The notes below the pieces were generated by a model. The model saw only the letters and a list, made by a program, of their open reading frames with translations. It was not told the DNA's origin and did no database searches. The translations under genes were made by a program, and so were the position numbers. Shown one piece after another: positions 47,989-56,945 of a stretch of DNA of 64,000 nt. This stretch comes from Nostoc sp. FACHB-110 (GTDB lineage Bacteria; Cyanobacteriota; Cyanobacteriia; Cyanobacteriales; Nostocaceae), in NCBI RefSeq assembly GCF_014697425.1, contig NZ_JACJRU010000004.1, positions 1 through 64,000 of the forward strand, written 5' to 3'. Every line of letters starts with the position of its first letter. The stretch's first letter is position 1.

Positions 47989-48281
47989 TTAGGAGTCAAG
48001 GTAGGAGTATGTATATTTTTCTTAGTGCCAGACAAATGTTCAGACGATGATAATACCTTTTCGCCCAAACATTTAGACAATACTAAGCGAACTTGTTTAA
48101 CATTCTGCCCTTTGTAGCATTGATAAAGTTCTCGCTCTAGTGCTGTATGAGCAGATAAAGCTAAAAGTGGGAAGGATAAACGCAAACAAGACTGGATTTG
48201 TCTTAGCAAGATCACAAAGTCTTTGCTTTTTGTGTGGATGAGCCTAAAACCAAGAGATTTACCCTGCAAAGTTCTCACCAA
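47985..48281 (-). CDS. Doubtful small ORF upstream of pipX
   Basis: A 98-codon frame starting with GTG (VRTLQGKSLGFRLIHTKS) and ending in an ATGA overlap with pipX. It has a helical, cysteine-containing centre (LLALSAHTALERELYQCYKG) and a charged tail. I recognise no family and no signal peptide. The overlap could mean translational coupling, or chance. Just upstream a different frame has been cut by stops, so this may also be a gene remnant. Confidence 0.3.
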   Translation of the reverse strand: MVRTLQGKSLGFRLIHTKSKDFVILLRQIQSCLRLSFPLLALSAHTALERELYQCYKGQNVKQVRLVLSKCLGEKVLSSSEHLSGTKKNIHTPTLTPK

Positions 48282-48481
48282 CCACAGCTAATACTATTTT
48301 GGATTTGAGATTGGGGATTGGGAATTTAATGTCTGTGTCTGGGTTTACCAATCCATCTATCAAAATCATGATTTTAACTGCTATGGCTCTCAAATTGAAA
48401 TTGATATTGGCTCCTCTCCATGTTGCCATAATTCTTGCCTTGTGGCGCAAAATTGCTAACGATTTAGGGGTTAGGGACTAG

Positions 48482-49978
48482 CTAATGATTCAGCATTTTC
48501 AAGGCTGCTAGTTGTGCCTGAGCTTTGTGCAGAGATTCATACCATTCTCTTTCAGGATCGCTGTCGGCAACAATACCTGCTCCTACTTGTCCCCAAACGG
48601 TTTTGATTGGGGTGTAGGGTGTAAGAAATTCTTCCCCTGCACCCTTGCACCCTTGCACCCCTGCACTGGAAACAGGCGCTAACAGTAGGGTACGAATTAA
48701 GATATTCAAGTCCAAGTTACCGCGCCAGTCTAAATAGCCGCAGGAACCGTAGAACAGGCTACGTCTTACAGGTTCTAGTTCTTCGATAATTTCCATACAC
48801 CGGACTTTTGGACAGCCTGTAATTGTGCCGCCAGGAAACATAGCCCGAATTAAATCAACGGCATTCTTGCCAGATTTTAGAGTACCTTTGACGTTACTCA
48901 CCAGGTGCATAACGTGGCTATATCGTTCAATTGTGAGTAATTCATCAACTGTGACTGTGCCCCATTGGCAAACTCGCCCTAAATCATTACGTTCTAAATC
49001 AACTAGCATGATGTGTTCTGCGCGTTCTTTGGTGTTGCTGAGTAGTTCTTGCGCCAGGTGATGATCTTGTTCTGGAGTTGCACCACGAGACCGCGTTCCC
49101 GCAATTGGTCGAGTTTGTGCTTGCCCGTTTTGTAACAGTACCAACCTTTCTGGCGAACAACTCACTACTTCACCCCAGGGAGTCCGCCAATAGCTGGCAA
49201 AAGGAGAAGGATTGATTTTGTGTAATGCTTGGTAAATTGACCAGCCAGAAGCTTTTGTAGATGCGGAAAATCGCAAAGAAAGATTTGCCTGAAATATGTC
49301 TCCAGCCTGAATATATTTTTTGGCACAATTGACGGATGTTTCATAATCTGACTGGGATGTGAAGAACTCAGGGTTAAAACTAATTGGTGTATTCTCTGAG
49401 GAGTTAACTTGGTAGAGTGAATTCCCTGAATTTTTTTCTTCTAAAAGAATTTTTAACCTATCTACATGATTAATGTCACTAGCTGCTAGCCAAAGAATTT
49501 GTTCGGCATGATCTAAAACCGCAAATGATTCGGGTTCATACCAATATGCTACGGGGAAGGGTAAAGTATCAGATTTGGCAAAAGGTAGCTGTTCAATTTC
49601 CCAAGCCACATCATAACCAAGCCATCCTAGCCAGCCGCCGGTGAAGGGGAGGTGGGGGGGAGGCAGGGGGCAGGGGGCAGGGGGCAGGGGGGAAGAGGAT
49701 GAGTTAACTACACCCCTACTTTGCAGTAATTCTGCTAAAAACGGGAAAATCTTTCCTAAACCCGGTGTCCACATCTGCGGTACGCCGTCGATGATGCGGG
49801 GTGCGCCTGCACAGATAGAATAGCGGCTGAGTTGGGGTTGACTAGTTGGTGTGGGGTAAGGACTTTCGAGGAGAGTAGCGATTTGTGATGGTGTGTCTGT
49901 AAGAAATAAGGCAGCGAAAATTTCTGAGCCTGTACGATTTTCTAAGGGGATCGATCGCCAATACCAAGGCTTAATCAT
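48482..49978 (-). CDS. pabB: Chorismate-binding enzyme, probably aminodeoxychorismate synthase component I
   Basis: A 498-residue cytosolic enzyme of the anthranilate synthase/PabB family. The chorismate-binding half shows RPIAGTRSRGATPEQD, ERAEHIMLVDLERNDLGRV, FPGGTITGCPKVRCMEII and RTLLLAP. The lower length and the N-terminal part, unlike standard TrpE, favour PabB (folate precursor) over TrpE; the motif set alone cannot fully decide. Two heptad-repeat insertions are read through in frame: a proline-rich one (about residues 96-111, SSPLPPAPCPLPPPHL) and a glycine-rich one near the C-terminus (AGVQGCKGAGEE). It starts 14 bp after ecfT. Confidence 0.85.
   Translation of the reverse strand: MIKPWYWRSIPLENRTGSEIFAALFLTDTPSQIATLLESPYPTPTSQPQLSRYSICAGAPRIIDGVPQMWTPGLGKIFPFLAELLQSRGVVNSSSSPLPPAPCPLPPPHLPFTGGWLGWLGYDVAWEIEQLPFAKSDTLPFPVAYWYEPESFAVLDHAEQILWLAASDINHVDRLKILLEEKNSGNSLYQVNSSENTPISFNPEFFTSQSDYETSVNCAKKYIQAGDIFQANLSLRFSASTKASGWSIYQALHKINPSPFASYWRTPWGEVVSCSPERLVLLQNGQAQTRPIAGTRSRGATPEQDHHLAQELLSNTKERAEHIMLVDLERNDLGRVCQWGTVTVDELLTIERYSHVMHLVSNVKGTLKSGKNAVDLIRAMFPGGTITGCPKVRCMEIIEELEPVRRSLFYGSCGYLDWRGNLDLNILIRTLLLAPVSSAGVQGCKGAGEEFLTPYTPIKTVWGQVGAGIVADSDPEREWYESLHKAQAQLAALKMLNH
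48633..48667. repeat. CACCCTTG heptad array inside pabB
   Basis: CCTGCACCCTTGCACCCTTG-type units repeat with a 7-bp period within the coding region and add about 12 residues near the C-terminus. Confidence 0.85.
49645..49692. repeat. GGCAGGG heptad array inside pabB
   Basis: GGCAGGGGGCAGGGGGCAGG-type 7-bp repeats, read in frame as a proline-rich insertion in the N-terminal half. Confidence 0.9.
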
Positions 49979-49992
49979 AATAAATTTAAAGC

Positions 49993-50907
49993 TTAAATTT
50001 GATTACCTAAAACTAGGCGCACTCCCCAGAATAAAGTTAAAGTGGCGATCGCTAACCAATCCCATCGTTTTAGCTTTAATTCATGCCACTGCACTTTATG
50101 TTCGTTGGGACTGGTAAAACCGCGCACCATCATGGCATTTGCCATTTGTTCCGCCCGTAATAATAAATTTTCTAACAGTCTTTCTGCGACTATCATCCAA
50201 ACTTTAACTGCACCTTTTAAGCCTAATTTTTTCCAATTAATCGCCCTGGTCATCACAGAACGAATTAAATTTTGTACTTCTTCTAAAACCAAAGGAATAA
50301 ACCGCAATGATAATGTCAAAGTTAAAGTAATTTCCGTGACAGGAATTTTTAATCGGCGTAGAGGCTGCATGATGCTTTCAAAGGCAGTGGTGATTTCTTC
50401 TGGTGCGGTTGTCAGTAGATATAAGTTAGTGCTGTAAATTACAGTAAATAAAATCGTACTCAGACGCACTGCCAAATCTAAAGAACGGCGAGTAACTTTG
50501 ACTGGCCCTTGATGAAATAAGACGTAAGAGTATTTTTTAGTGCTGAGTGGGGAGTTGGGAGTTGGTTGTTGGTTGGGCTGGGTTAAAATTTGTTCGTTGG
50601 CTGGTAAACGTGGTTGATAGGTGATCCCCAGTCCATCAGGGCTGATAGCAGCAATTAATAATACTAAAAATGACAGTGTTAATAGCCAACCCATTTGTTG
50701 TTGCCAGACTCGCCGTGGAATTCTAGCAATTAAAGTAAAAATAATCAGCAGTGAGACTAACAAAATACGCCATTGATTGTTAGCAAAGCTGTAGCTTGTC
50801 AAAAAACTCATCAACCAGACAAACTTGACTCGCGGGTCTAATTTATGTAGCCAAGTTTGCGGTTGTTCTAAATATAGTCCTAGTGGTAGCGATCGCAGTA
50901 AATCCAT
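49993..50907 (-). CDS. Energy-coupling factor transporter transmembrane protein (EcfT/CbiQ family)
   Basis: A 304-residue membrane protein. The N-terminal part (LHKLDPRVKFVWLMSF) and the C-terminal coupling motifs (ARAINWKKLG and AMMVRGF, the two Ala-Arg-Gly type helices that contact the ATPases) mark the EcfT/CbiQ family. At least five helices are visible. It is the shared membrane subunit for vitamin or metal uptake; the substrate subunit and ATPases are not here, so the cargo is unknown. An insertion (PNQQPTPNSPLSTKK, about 118-132) is coded by a heptad-type repeat (50537-50590) in a loop. It is downstream of der. Confidence 0.88.
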   Translation of the reverse strand: MDLLRSLPLGLYLEQPQTWLHKLDPRVKFVWLMSFLTSYSFANNQWRILLVSLLIIFTLIARIPRRVWQQQMGWLLTLSFLVLLIAAISPDGLGITYQPRLPANEQILTQPNQQPTPNSPLSTKKYSYVLFHQGPVKVTRRSLDLAVRLSTILFTVIYSTNLYLLTTAPEEITTAFESIMQPLRRLKIPVTEITLTLTLSLRFIPLVLEEVQNLIRSVMTRAINWKKLGLKGAVKVWMIVAERLLENLLLRAEQMANAMMVRGFTSPNEHKVQWHELKLKRWDWLAIATLTLFWGVRLVLGNQI

Positions 50908-50912
50908 TTTGA

Positions 50913-51059
50913 AGTGCTGAGTGCTGAGTTATGAGTGCTGAGTATTATAGTTTCCATAACACCATAAGTGATGGTTTCTATTTCTTGTCTCTTCTGTTCT
51001 GACATTTAACACTTAATACAGTTTACTTCTCCAGACTCAGCACTCAGCACCTAGCACTT
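50913..51059. repeat. Inverted heptad arrays (der-ecfT spacer)
   Basis: AGTGCTGAGTGCTGAGTTAT-type units (50913-50945) face GACTCAGCACTCAGCACCTA (51034-51059). The right arm touches the der stop codon (51060-51062). Confidence 0.9.
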
Positions 51060-52421
51060 TTAAACGCGAGTTGCGCGGTTAACACTACCACTTTCCACAT
51101 CACGGATTTTTTTACTCCGCCAGAATAAGCGAATAGGTGTACCTTTAAAACCTAGCTGTTGCCGAAATTGCCTTTCGATATAGCGGCGGTAGTTATCGTT
51201 AAAGCGTTTGGCATCATTCACAAATAAGGCAATGGTTGGTGGTTGGGTGGTTACTTGAGTACCATAATAAATTTTGCCTTGACGACCACCACGGGAAGTT
51301 GGTGGTGAGTGCCATCTCACTGCTTCTTCTAGCACTTCGTTAATTACCGATGTGCTAACGCGGCGTTTGTGTTCTGTGGCGGCTTCCACGACTAATTCTA
51401 AAATCTTTTCTACCCTTTGTCCCGTTAAGGCACTAACGAAAATAGTAGATGCCCAATCGGTAAAATGTAACCGTTCTTGCAGATTTCTTTCGTATTCGTA
51501 GATAGTGTGGGAGTCTTTTTCAATTGCATCCCATTTATTAACTACAACAATACAAGCCCGACCTTCTTCGATAATGCGCCCAGCTAATTTTTGGTCTTGC
51601 TCGGTCACTCCGTCAAGGGCATCGATAACTAATAACACTACATCAGCCCGACGAATTGCTTTAAAAGCGCGGTTAATACTAAAAAATTCTGTGCCGTATT
51701 CGATGCTTTTCTTTTTGCGAATACCAGCTGTGTCAATTAATCGATATTGTTGCCCATCCCGTTCAATTGTGGTGTCTATGGCATCGCGGGTTGTCCCAGA
51801 AATCGGGCTAACAATGGCTCTTTCTGCACCGACAAAAGCGTTTAATAAACTTGATTTGCCGACGTTTGGACGACCCACAATCGCCACTTTAATTTCGTTG
51901 GTTTCTGGTACTTCTGATACTGGGGGAATGTATTTAATTAACTCGTCGAGTAATTCTCCTGTACCGTTGCCATGAATTGCCGAAATCGGGTATGGTTCTC
52001 CTAACCCCAATTCCCAAAATTCGGCAGCTTGAATTATGCCTTGTTCTGGTGATTCGCATTTATTCACAGCCAGTAACACTGGTACTGGTTGTTGGCGTAA
52101 CCACTCAGCAATTTCTTCATCAGCTGAGTTGGGGCCTGTTTGACCATTCACCACAAAAATCGCTGCACTCGCCTCTGCTAACGCGGCTAAAGCTTGTTGG
52201 CGAATCAGAGGTAAAAATTCGGTGTCATCGTTAAAGACTAAACCACCTGTATCTACCACTAAATACTCGCGATCATTCCAGTAAGCAGGCAGATAAGTGC
52301 GATCGCGTGTTACCCCCGGTTCATCGTGGACAATCGCCGTTTGTTCCCCGGCGAGACGATTAACCAGGGTAGATTTGCCGACATTCGGTCGGCCGATAAT
52401 TGCAACAATTGGCAGTCCCAT
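51060..52421 (-). CDS. der: GTPase Der (EngA), ribosome assembly
   Basis: A 453-residue essential GTPase that helps mature the 50S ribosomal subunit. Two G domains in tandem are visible: GRPNVGKST (10-18) with DTGG and NKCE, and GRPNVGKSS (about 180-188) with DTAG and NKWD. A KH-like C-terminal domain follows (about 350-453: [20 protein letters not shown]). The length is normal. It starts the minus-strand run that continues with ecfT and pabB. Confidence 0.97.
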   Translation of the reverse strand: MGLPIVAIIGRPNVGKSTLVNRLAGEQTAIVHDEPGVTRDRTYLPAYWNDREYLVVDTGGLVFNDDTEFLPLIRQQALAALAEASAAIFVVNGQTGPNSADEEIAEWLRQQPVPVLLAVNKCESPEQGIIQAAEFWELGLGEPYPISAIHGNGTGELLDELIKYIPPVSEVPETNEIKVAIVGRPNVGKSSLLNAFVGAERAIVSPISGTTRDAIDTTIERDGQQYRLIDTAGIRKKKSIEYGTEFFSINRAFKAIRRADVVLLVIDALDGVTEQDQKLAGRIIEEGRACIVVVNKWDAIEKDSHTIYEYERNLQERLHFTDWASTIFVSALTGQRVEKILELVVEAATEHKRRVSTSVINEVLEEAVRWHSPPTSRGGRQGKIYYGTQVTTQPPTIALFVNDAKRFNDNYRRYIERQFRQQLGFKGTPIRLFWRSKKIRDVESGSVNRATRV

Positions 52422-52562
52422 AAAACCAGGCGTAGAGAAACAGATACTATATCACATTTCTTCATTTTAACGACGTTAAGTCTTGATTGATTTTTTTTGG
52501 ACTAATCAAAACTTTCATCAAATCCCCGGAAACATAGCACTCACGCCAAAGGAGATTATGCC

Positions 52563-53429
52563 TTGAGAAATCGTAAGTGGTTGATAAAAGCCAGCAGATC
52601 AGCCTTTCGATGTATAAGATGGTGCTTTTTACTGGGCTTTTTTACGTTACTATACGCCAAATTAATTGAACCAAATTGGATTGAAATTAATTCTTTACAA
52701 CTGACATTACCAAACCTGGCCTCAGAATTTAACGGTTATCGCATCGTCCAAATTAGCGATATCCACCGCGATAAATGGATGAGTACTCAGCGTTTGCAGC
52801 GGATAGTGCGATTAGTTAATCAACAAAAACCCGATTTAGTAGCCATTACAGGTGATTTAGTTACTCGCAACTTACCAAAATTAATCCCATCGCTGACGGT
52901 TTCGTTAACTCACCTCACACCCAAAGATCAAACCGTAGCAGTATTAGGCAATCATGACCACGAAAACGACACCCAAAAGATTATCCAAGCATTAGAAAAA
53001 AGCAATATTGTCCACCTGGGTAATGCAATTTACACCTTAAAACGAGGTAATGCGATGTTGCATATTGCGGGTGTAGATGATCTCCAGATGGGTAAAGGCC
53101 GCCTAGAGGTAGTGATGCAGCAATTACCCAAAGCAGGTGCAGCCGTTTTGTTAGCACACGAACCAGACTTTGCAATTACCAGTGCAGCTACAGGACGGTT
53201 TGATTTGCAACTATCAGGACATTCCCACGGAGGACAGGTGCGTTTACCGTTTATCACTCCGCCGATTCTGCCACCCTTAGCCAGAAAATATTACTTGGGA
53301 AAATATCAAATCAAAAATATGTTTTTATATACCAACCGAGGCTTAGGAATGACAGGCTTGCATCTGCGGTTGTTTGCTCGTCCTGAAATTACGGTGTTTA
53401 CTTTGGTTGCACCTGAGAAGAAGGGTTAG
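52563..53429 (+). CDS. Membrane-anchored metallophosphoesterase (YaeI-like)
   Basis: A 288-residue protein. The start is a TTG at 52563 with AAGGAG about eight bases upstream; the nearer ATG at 52558 is followed at once by a stop. A hydrophobic N-terminal helix (WCFLLGFFTLLYAKLIE) anchors it. The two-metal phosphoesterase motifs are all present: ISDIHRDKW, TGDLVTRN, GNHDHEND and LSGHSHGGQ. The likely substrate class is a lipid-linked or UDP-sugar type phosphoester, as in YaeI relatives, but this is not shown by the sequence. It diverges from der. Confidence 0.9.
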   Translation: MRNRKWLIKASRSAFRCIRWCFLLGFFTLLYAKLIEPNWIEINSLQLTLPNLASEFNGYRIVQISDIHRDKWMSTQRLQRIVRLVNQQKPDLVAITGDLVTRNLPKLIPSLTVSLTHLTPKDQTVAVLGNHDHENDTQKIIQALEKSNIVHLGNAIYTLKRGNAMLHIAGVDDLQMGKGRLEVVMQQLPKAGAAVLLAHEPDFAITSAATGRFDLQLSGHSHGGQVRLPFITPPILPPLARKYYLGKYQIKNMFLYTNRGLGMTGLHLRLFARPEITVFTLVAPEKKG

Positions 53430-53550
53430 GGATGAGAGGCTAGCGGCTAGAAATTGGTTTTTTTAGAGAAATGCTCCACATATTTTCTCCCGTGAAACTG
53501 CCTCATCCGTCTAAAATCAAACTGTTGGTTTGGATAGATAGGAAAAACAG

Positions 53551-54114
53551 GTGACTACCGAAATCTACGTCAGCACAGATATTGAAGCAGATGGGCCGAT
53601 TCCTGGGCCTCATTCTATGCTGAGTATTGGCTCGGCAGCTTACACCGCAGATAAACAATTAATTGCCACTTTTTCGGCAAACCTAGAAACTTTGCCAGGT
53701 GCAGAAGGTCATCCCAAAACTATGAAATGGTGGTCAACACAGCCAGAGGCTTGGGCTGCTTGTCGAGAAAACCCCAAGCCACCAGCAGAGGTGATGCAGT
53801 CATATCACGCTTGGTTAAAAGCATTACCTGGTAAGCCAGTGTTTGTTGCTTATCCTGCTGCCTACGATTTTATGTTTGTCTATTGGTATTTGCTCAAATT
53901 TGTGGGAGATAGCCCGTTTAAGCATTCAGCATTAGACATTCGCTCCTATGCGATGGCTTTTCTGCAACGAAACTATGGTGATTCCGGCAAGGAAAACTTA
54001 CCACCAGAGTGGTTAGAGGAGATTCCCTTAAGCCATGTTGCGGTGGATGATGCTATTCAACAGGGTAAGTTGTTTTGTAATCTACTACAAAACAACCTAC
54101 AGCGTCAAAGTTGA
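53551..54114 (+). CDS. DEDD-family 3'-5' exonuclease-like protein
   Basis: A 187-residue protein starting with GTG at 53551. The N-terminal STDIEADGP gives Asp10 and Glu12, the middle YPAAYDFMF gives Asp106, and [11 protein letters not shown] gives His162 and Asp167, matching the DEDDh exonuclease active site. The fold is compact with no extra domain. It probably degrades RNA or DNA ends; the substrate is unknown. It ends 24 bp before the convergent end of the nucleotidyltransferase-like gene. Confidence 0.8.
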   Translation: MTTEIYVSTDIEADGPIPGPHSMLSIGSAAYTADKQLIATFSANLETLPGAEGHPKTMKWWSTQPEAWAACRENPKPPAEVMQSYHAWLKALPGKPVFVAYPAAYDFMFVYWYLLKFVGDSPFKHSALDIRSYAMAFLQRNYGDSGKENLPPEWLEEIPLSHVAVDDAIQQGKLFCNLLQNNLQRQS

Positions 54115-54137
54115 TTAGGCTTGCTAACAAGAGAATA

Positions 54138-55463
54138 TCAACTCTTGAGACCGTCAATATAAGCTTTGATTCCAGGTATGGCGGTCATTTTTTCATAGAA
54201 GAAATTATTGACAACCTTCATTACCTCTGCTTGGGCTGCTTCTACTTGGGGGCCAAGGGGAACGCCTGCTTGTTGGCGGCTAATGCAGCGAGATAAACGC
54301 AGTAAATGGCGCACAATCTCTAACTCTTCTTCTCCTTCCAAGACTTTAATAACTGACATAATCAGTTCATCAGTTTGGTCAAGAATGCTTTCGATGTTAA
54401 AAACTGTGGCTTTTTCTGTAGCTTCTTGCACAGTTAATACTAGCGAGTGAACCTGATAAAGTAAAGCAGCTGGTTCGTCAAAAAGTTCGCGCAAAAAAGC
54501 TGCTTCTTCGTATTGACCATTTAACCGAAAAATGTTGTAAAGGCGTTTAGCTGCTTTACCGTAGTTGAGGTAGTCGTCTTTGATATATTTCTGAACTTCT
54601 TTTTGTAAATTTGCTACATAGTTATCTAATACATCAGCAGAAACTTGCTTTACCAGTTTAGAGAAGATGGGTGCAGATTGGGCATCTAAATAAACTTCTT
54701 GGAAGTAGCCATCGAGATAGCCATCTAGGGGTGTGATTGTGCCATCAGGAGCTTCCCAAGTAACGTCTAACATATTGCTAGCGTTGGATAATTGACCGCG
54801 CATTGTATCGGCCACTAACCAGTCGAATTTACACCAACCAGGATCTTGAGCTACTGAATCCCAGGTAATGATGAGGGGATTTCCTTGAGTATCCGTTGCT
54901 GGAATTTCGCCAGCGACAATTTCGTCAGGAAACCATGTGATGGGTGAGCCTTGATAATACGAGCGCTCGCCCCGCTCCACATCTTGAGGATAATTGCCAA
55001 ATTTGAGTTCAATTAATTGGAAGTTGGGGCCGGAAATACTGCTGAGTGCTTTCTCGCGCATAATTCGCGCCAGAATCTCACAGGCTTCGGCTCTGGTGGG
55101 AGCAATGATATTTACTCGCTCAAAATAGTCGCAGTCACCAGGATGAGTTTGTACTTTTGATTGTGCAGCTGAACCAGAGAGTGCGAGTGCAGTTTCAACA
55201 ACACCGGGAACATCGTCAAATTCGACAATTTTACCAATTGCCCGAAAACGTTCTAGCTCTTTGGCATCAAAATCTAACATGGAGACTTTGTGACCAAATA
55301 CACCAGTCTCTTGATCGACGACAATATCACTGTCACCTGTGGCTTCGGTGATTGAGTTCATCCATCGCTCTAATTCTTGCTCGTTGAGTTGAACTCCCAA
55401 ACGTTTAGCTGATTCAATGATGCGATCGCGTGCATCTATAGTTTGATCTGGTATTGTTGTCAT
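54138..55463 (-). CDS. Uncharacterised protein with nucleotidyltransferase-like motif (copy 2)
   Basis: About 441 residues from the ATG at 55463, chosen because the paralogue starts at the matching position; a TTG eight codons earlier also exists. Near residues 97-112 it has GSAAQSKVQTHPGDCDYFE: GS, 11 residues, then Asp-x-Asp, which resembles the metal-binding motif of polymerase-beta-type nucleotidyltransferases. The rest has conserved blocks such as DGYLDGYFQEVYLDAQSAPI and KRLYNIFRLNGQYEEAAFL, then a helical C-terminus with VLEGEEELEIVRHLLRL. I recognise no named family and no signal or membrane helix. It is a tandem duplicate of the gene at 55620, with 156 bp between them. Confidence 0.8.
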   Translation of the reverse strand: MTTIPDQTIDARDRIIESAKRLGVQLNEQELERWMNSITEATGDSDIVVDQETGVFGHKVSMLDFDAKELERFRAIGKIVEFDDVPGVVETALALSGSAAQSKVQTHPGDCDYFERVNIIAPTRAEACEILARIMREKALSSISGPNFQLIELKFGNYPQDVERGERSYYQGSPITWFPDEIVAGEIPATDTQGNPLIITWDSVAQDPGWCKFDWLVADTMRGQLSNASNMLDVTWEAPDGTITPLDGYLDGYFQEVYLDAQSAPIFSKLVKQVSADVLDNYVANLQKEVQKYIKDDYLNYGKAAKRLYNIFRLNGQYEEAAFLRELFDEPAALLYQVHSLVLTVQEATEKATVFNIESILDQTDELIMSVIKVLEGEEELEIVRHLLRLSRCISRQQAGVPLGPQVEAAQAEVMKVVNNFFYEKMTAIPGIKAYIDGLKS

Positions 55464-55619
55464 GTCTGATTCTGGGAACTTAGTCAATCAAGGAATGATT
55501 CTTGTTAGGTAGACCGGACAGCTTGGTGGAAACTACGCATCAAAAGCTGTCCGTTCTATCGCACAAAAAATGGGTATGTTGTTTGATTTTTTGGTGTTTA
55601 ATTCCTTTGAATAAGGAGC

Positions 55620-56945
55620 TTATACAGCGTCGATATAAGCTTTGATTGTGGGTAGTGCAGTCATCTTTTCATAGAAGAAATTGTTCACAATTTTCATCAC
55701 TTCTGCCTTAGCTGCTTCTACTTCTGGGCCTAAAGGAGTACCCGGTTCTTGACGGCTCAAAATGCGGTTGAGGCGTAGCAAATAACGCACAATTTCTAAT
55801 TCTTCTTCCCCTTCCAAAACTTTGATGACTGCCATAATCAGTTCATCTGTTTGATTAAGGATGCTATCAATATCAAAAATGCTGTTGTTTTCACTAGCTT
55901 GCTGAACAGTTCCCATCAGTGCGTGAACTTGATAAAGTAGTGCAGCAGGTTCGTCAAACAACTCACGTAAAAAAGCCGCTTCCTCATAACGTCCGTTCAG
56001 GCGGAAGATATTGTACATCCGCTTTGCTGCTTTGCCGTAGTTAGGATATTTGCCCTTGACACATTTTTTCACTTCCTTTTCCAACCTAGTCACATAATCT
56101 TCCATGACATCGGTGGAAGCTTGTTTGATGAGCTTGGCAAAGATAGGTGCAGATTCAGCGTCTAAATATACCTCTTGGAAATAACCATCTAAATAGCCAT
56201 CTAGCGCAGTAATTGTACCGTCTGGTGCTTCCCAAGTGACATCTACTACATTGCTGGCGTTGGATAATTGACCCCTAATTGTATCAGCAATAATCCATTC
56301 CAACTTACACCAAGACCAATTAAGGTCTTGAGCTACAGCATCCCAGTGAATGACTAAAGGATTTCCTTCTAAATCAGTGACTTCGATTTGTCCAGCAACA
56401 ATATCTTGAGGTAGCCAAGCAATTGGTGAACCTGCTCGGCGATTGCGTTCATCCCGAATTACGTCTTGGGGATAAGCCCCAAACTTGACATCAATTAACT
56501 GGTAATTCGGGCCGGACATGGTGTTGAGAGCTTTTTCTCGAATCAGTCGAGAGAGAATTTCTCCAGCTTCATCACGAGTCGGAGCAATGATATTGACACG
56601 CTCAAAGTAATCACAATCTCCTGGATAAGTTTGAATCTTAGATTGTGCGGCTGAACCAGAAATAGATAAGGCTGTTTCGACAACGCCGGGAATATCTTCA
56701 AATTCCACAATTTTACCAATCGCCCGAAAACGCGCCAATTCTTGGGGATCGAAGTCCAGCATGGTGACTTTGTGACCAAATACACCAGTTTCTTGATCAA
56801 CAGTAATATCACTGTCTCCTGTGGCTTCGGTAATCGATTTCATCCACCGCTCTAATTCTTGTTCATTGAGTTGAACGCCCAAACGATTAGCAGATTCAAT
56901 AATGCGAATGCGGGCATCGAGAGTGTTATCTGGAATGGTACTCAT
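55620..56945 (-). CDS. Uncharacterised protein with nucleotidyltransferase-like motif (copy 1)
   Basis: A 441-residue tandem paralogue of the gene downstream, with the same blocks throughout: DNTLDARIRIIESANRLGVQ, GSAAQSKIQTYPGDCDYFE (GS97-98, Asp110, Asp112), TIRGQLSNASNVVDVTWEAP, LDGYFQEVYLDAESAPIF and KRMYNIFRLNGRYEEAAFL. Identity is high along the whole length, so both copies seem to be maintained. The GS..DxD spacing suggests nucleotidyl transfer to an unknown acceptor; a third catalytic acidic residue is not evident from reading alone. It is the upstream member, with an 800-bp leader region. Confidence 0.82.
   Translation of the reverse strand: MSTIPDNTLDARIRIIESANRLGVQLNEQELERWMKSITEATGDSDITVDQETGVFGHKVTMLDFDPQELARFRAIGKIVEFEDIPGVVETALSISGSAAQSKIQTYPGDCDYFERVNIIAPTRDEAGEILSRLIREKALNTMSGPNYQLIDVKFGAYPQDVIRDERNRRAGSPIAWLPQDIVAGQIEVTDLEGNPLVIHWDAVAQDLNWSWCKLEWIIADTIRGQLSNASNVVDVTWEAPDGTITALDGYLDGYFQEVYLDAESAPIFAKLIKQASTDVMEDYVTRLEKEVKKCVKGKYPNYGKAAKRMYNIFRLNGRYEEAAFLRELFDEPAALLYQVHALMGTVQQASENNSIFDIDSILNQTDELIMAVIKVLEGEEELEIVRYLLRLNRILSRQEPGTPLGPEVEAAKAEVMKIVNNFFYEKMTALPTIKAYIDAV

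Noticed and set aside
48259..48450. 63-codon minus-strand ORF between pabB and pipX
   Set aside because: No family features; its coding sequence runs through a degenerate heptad-type stretch (48299-48330).
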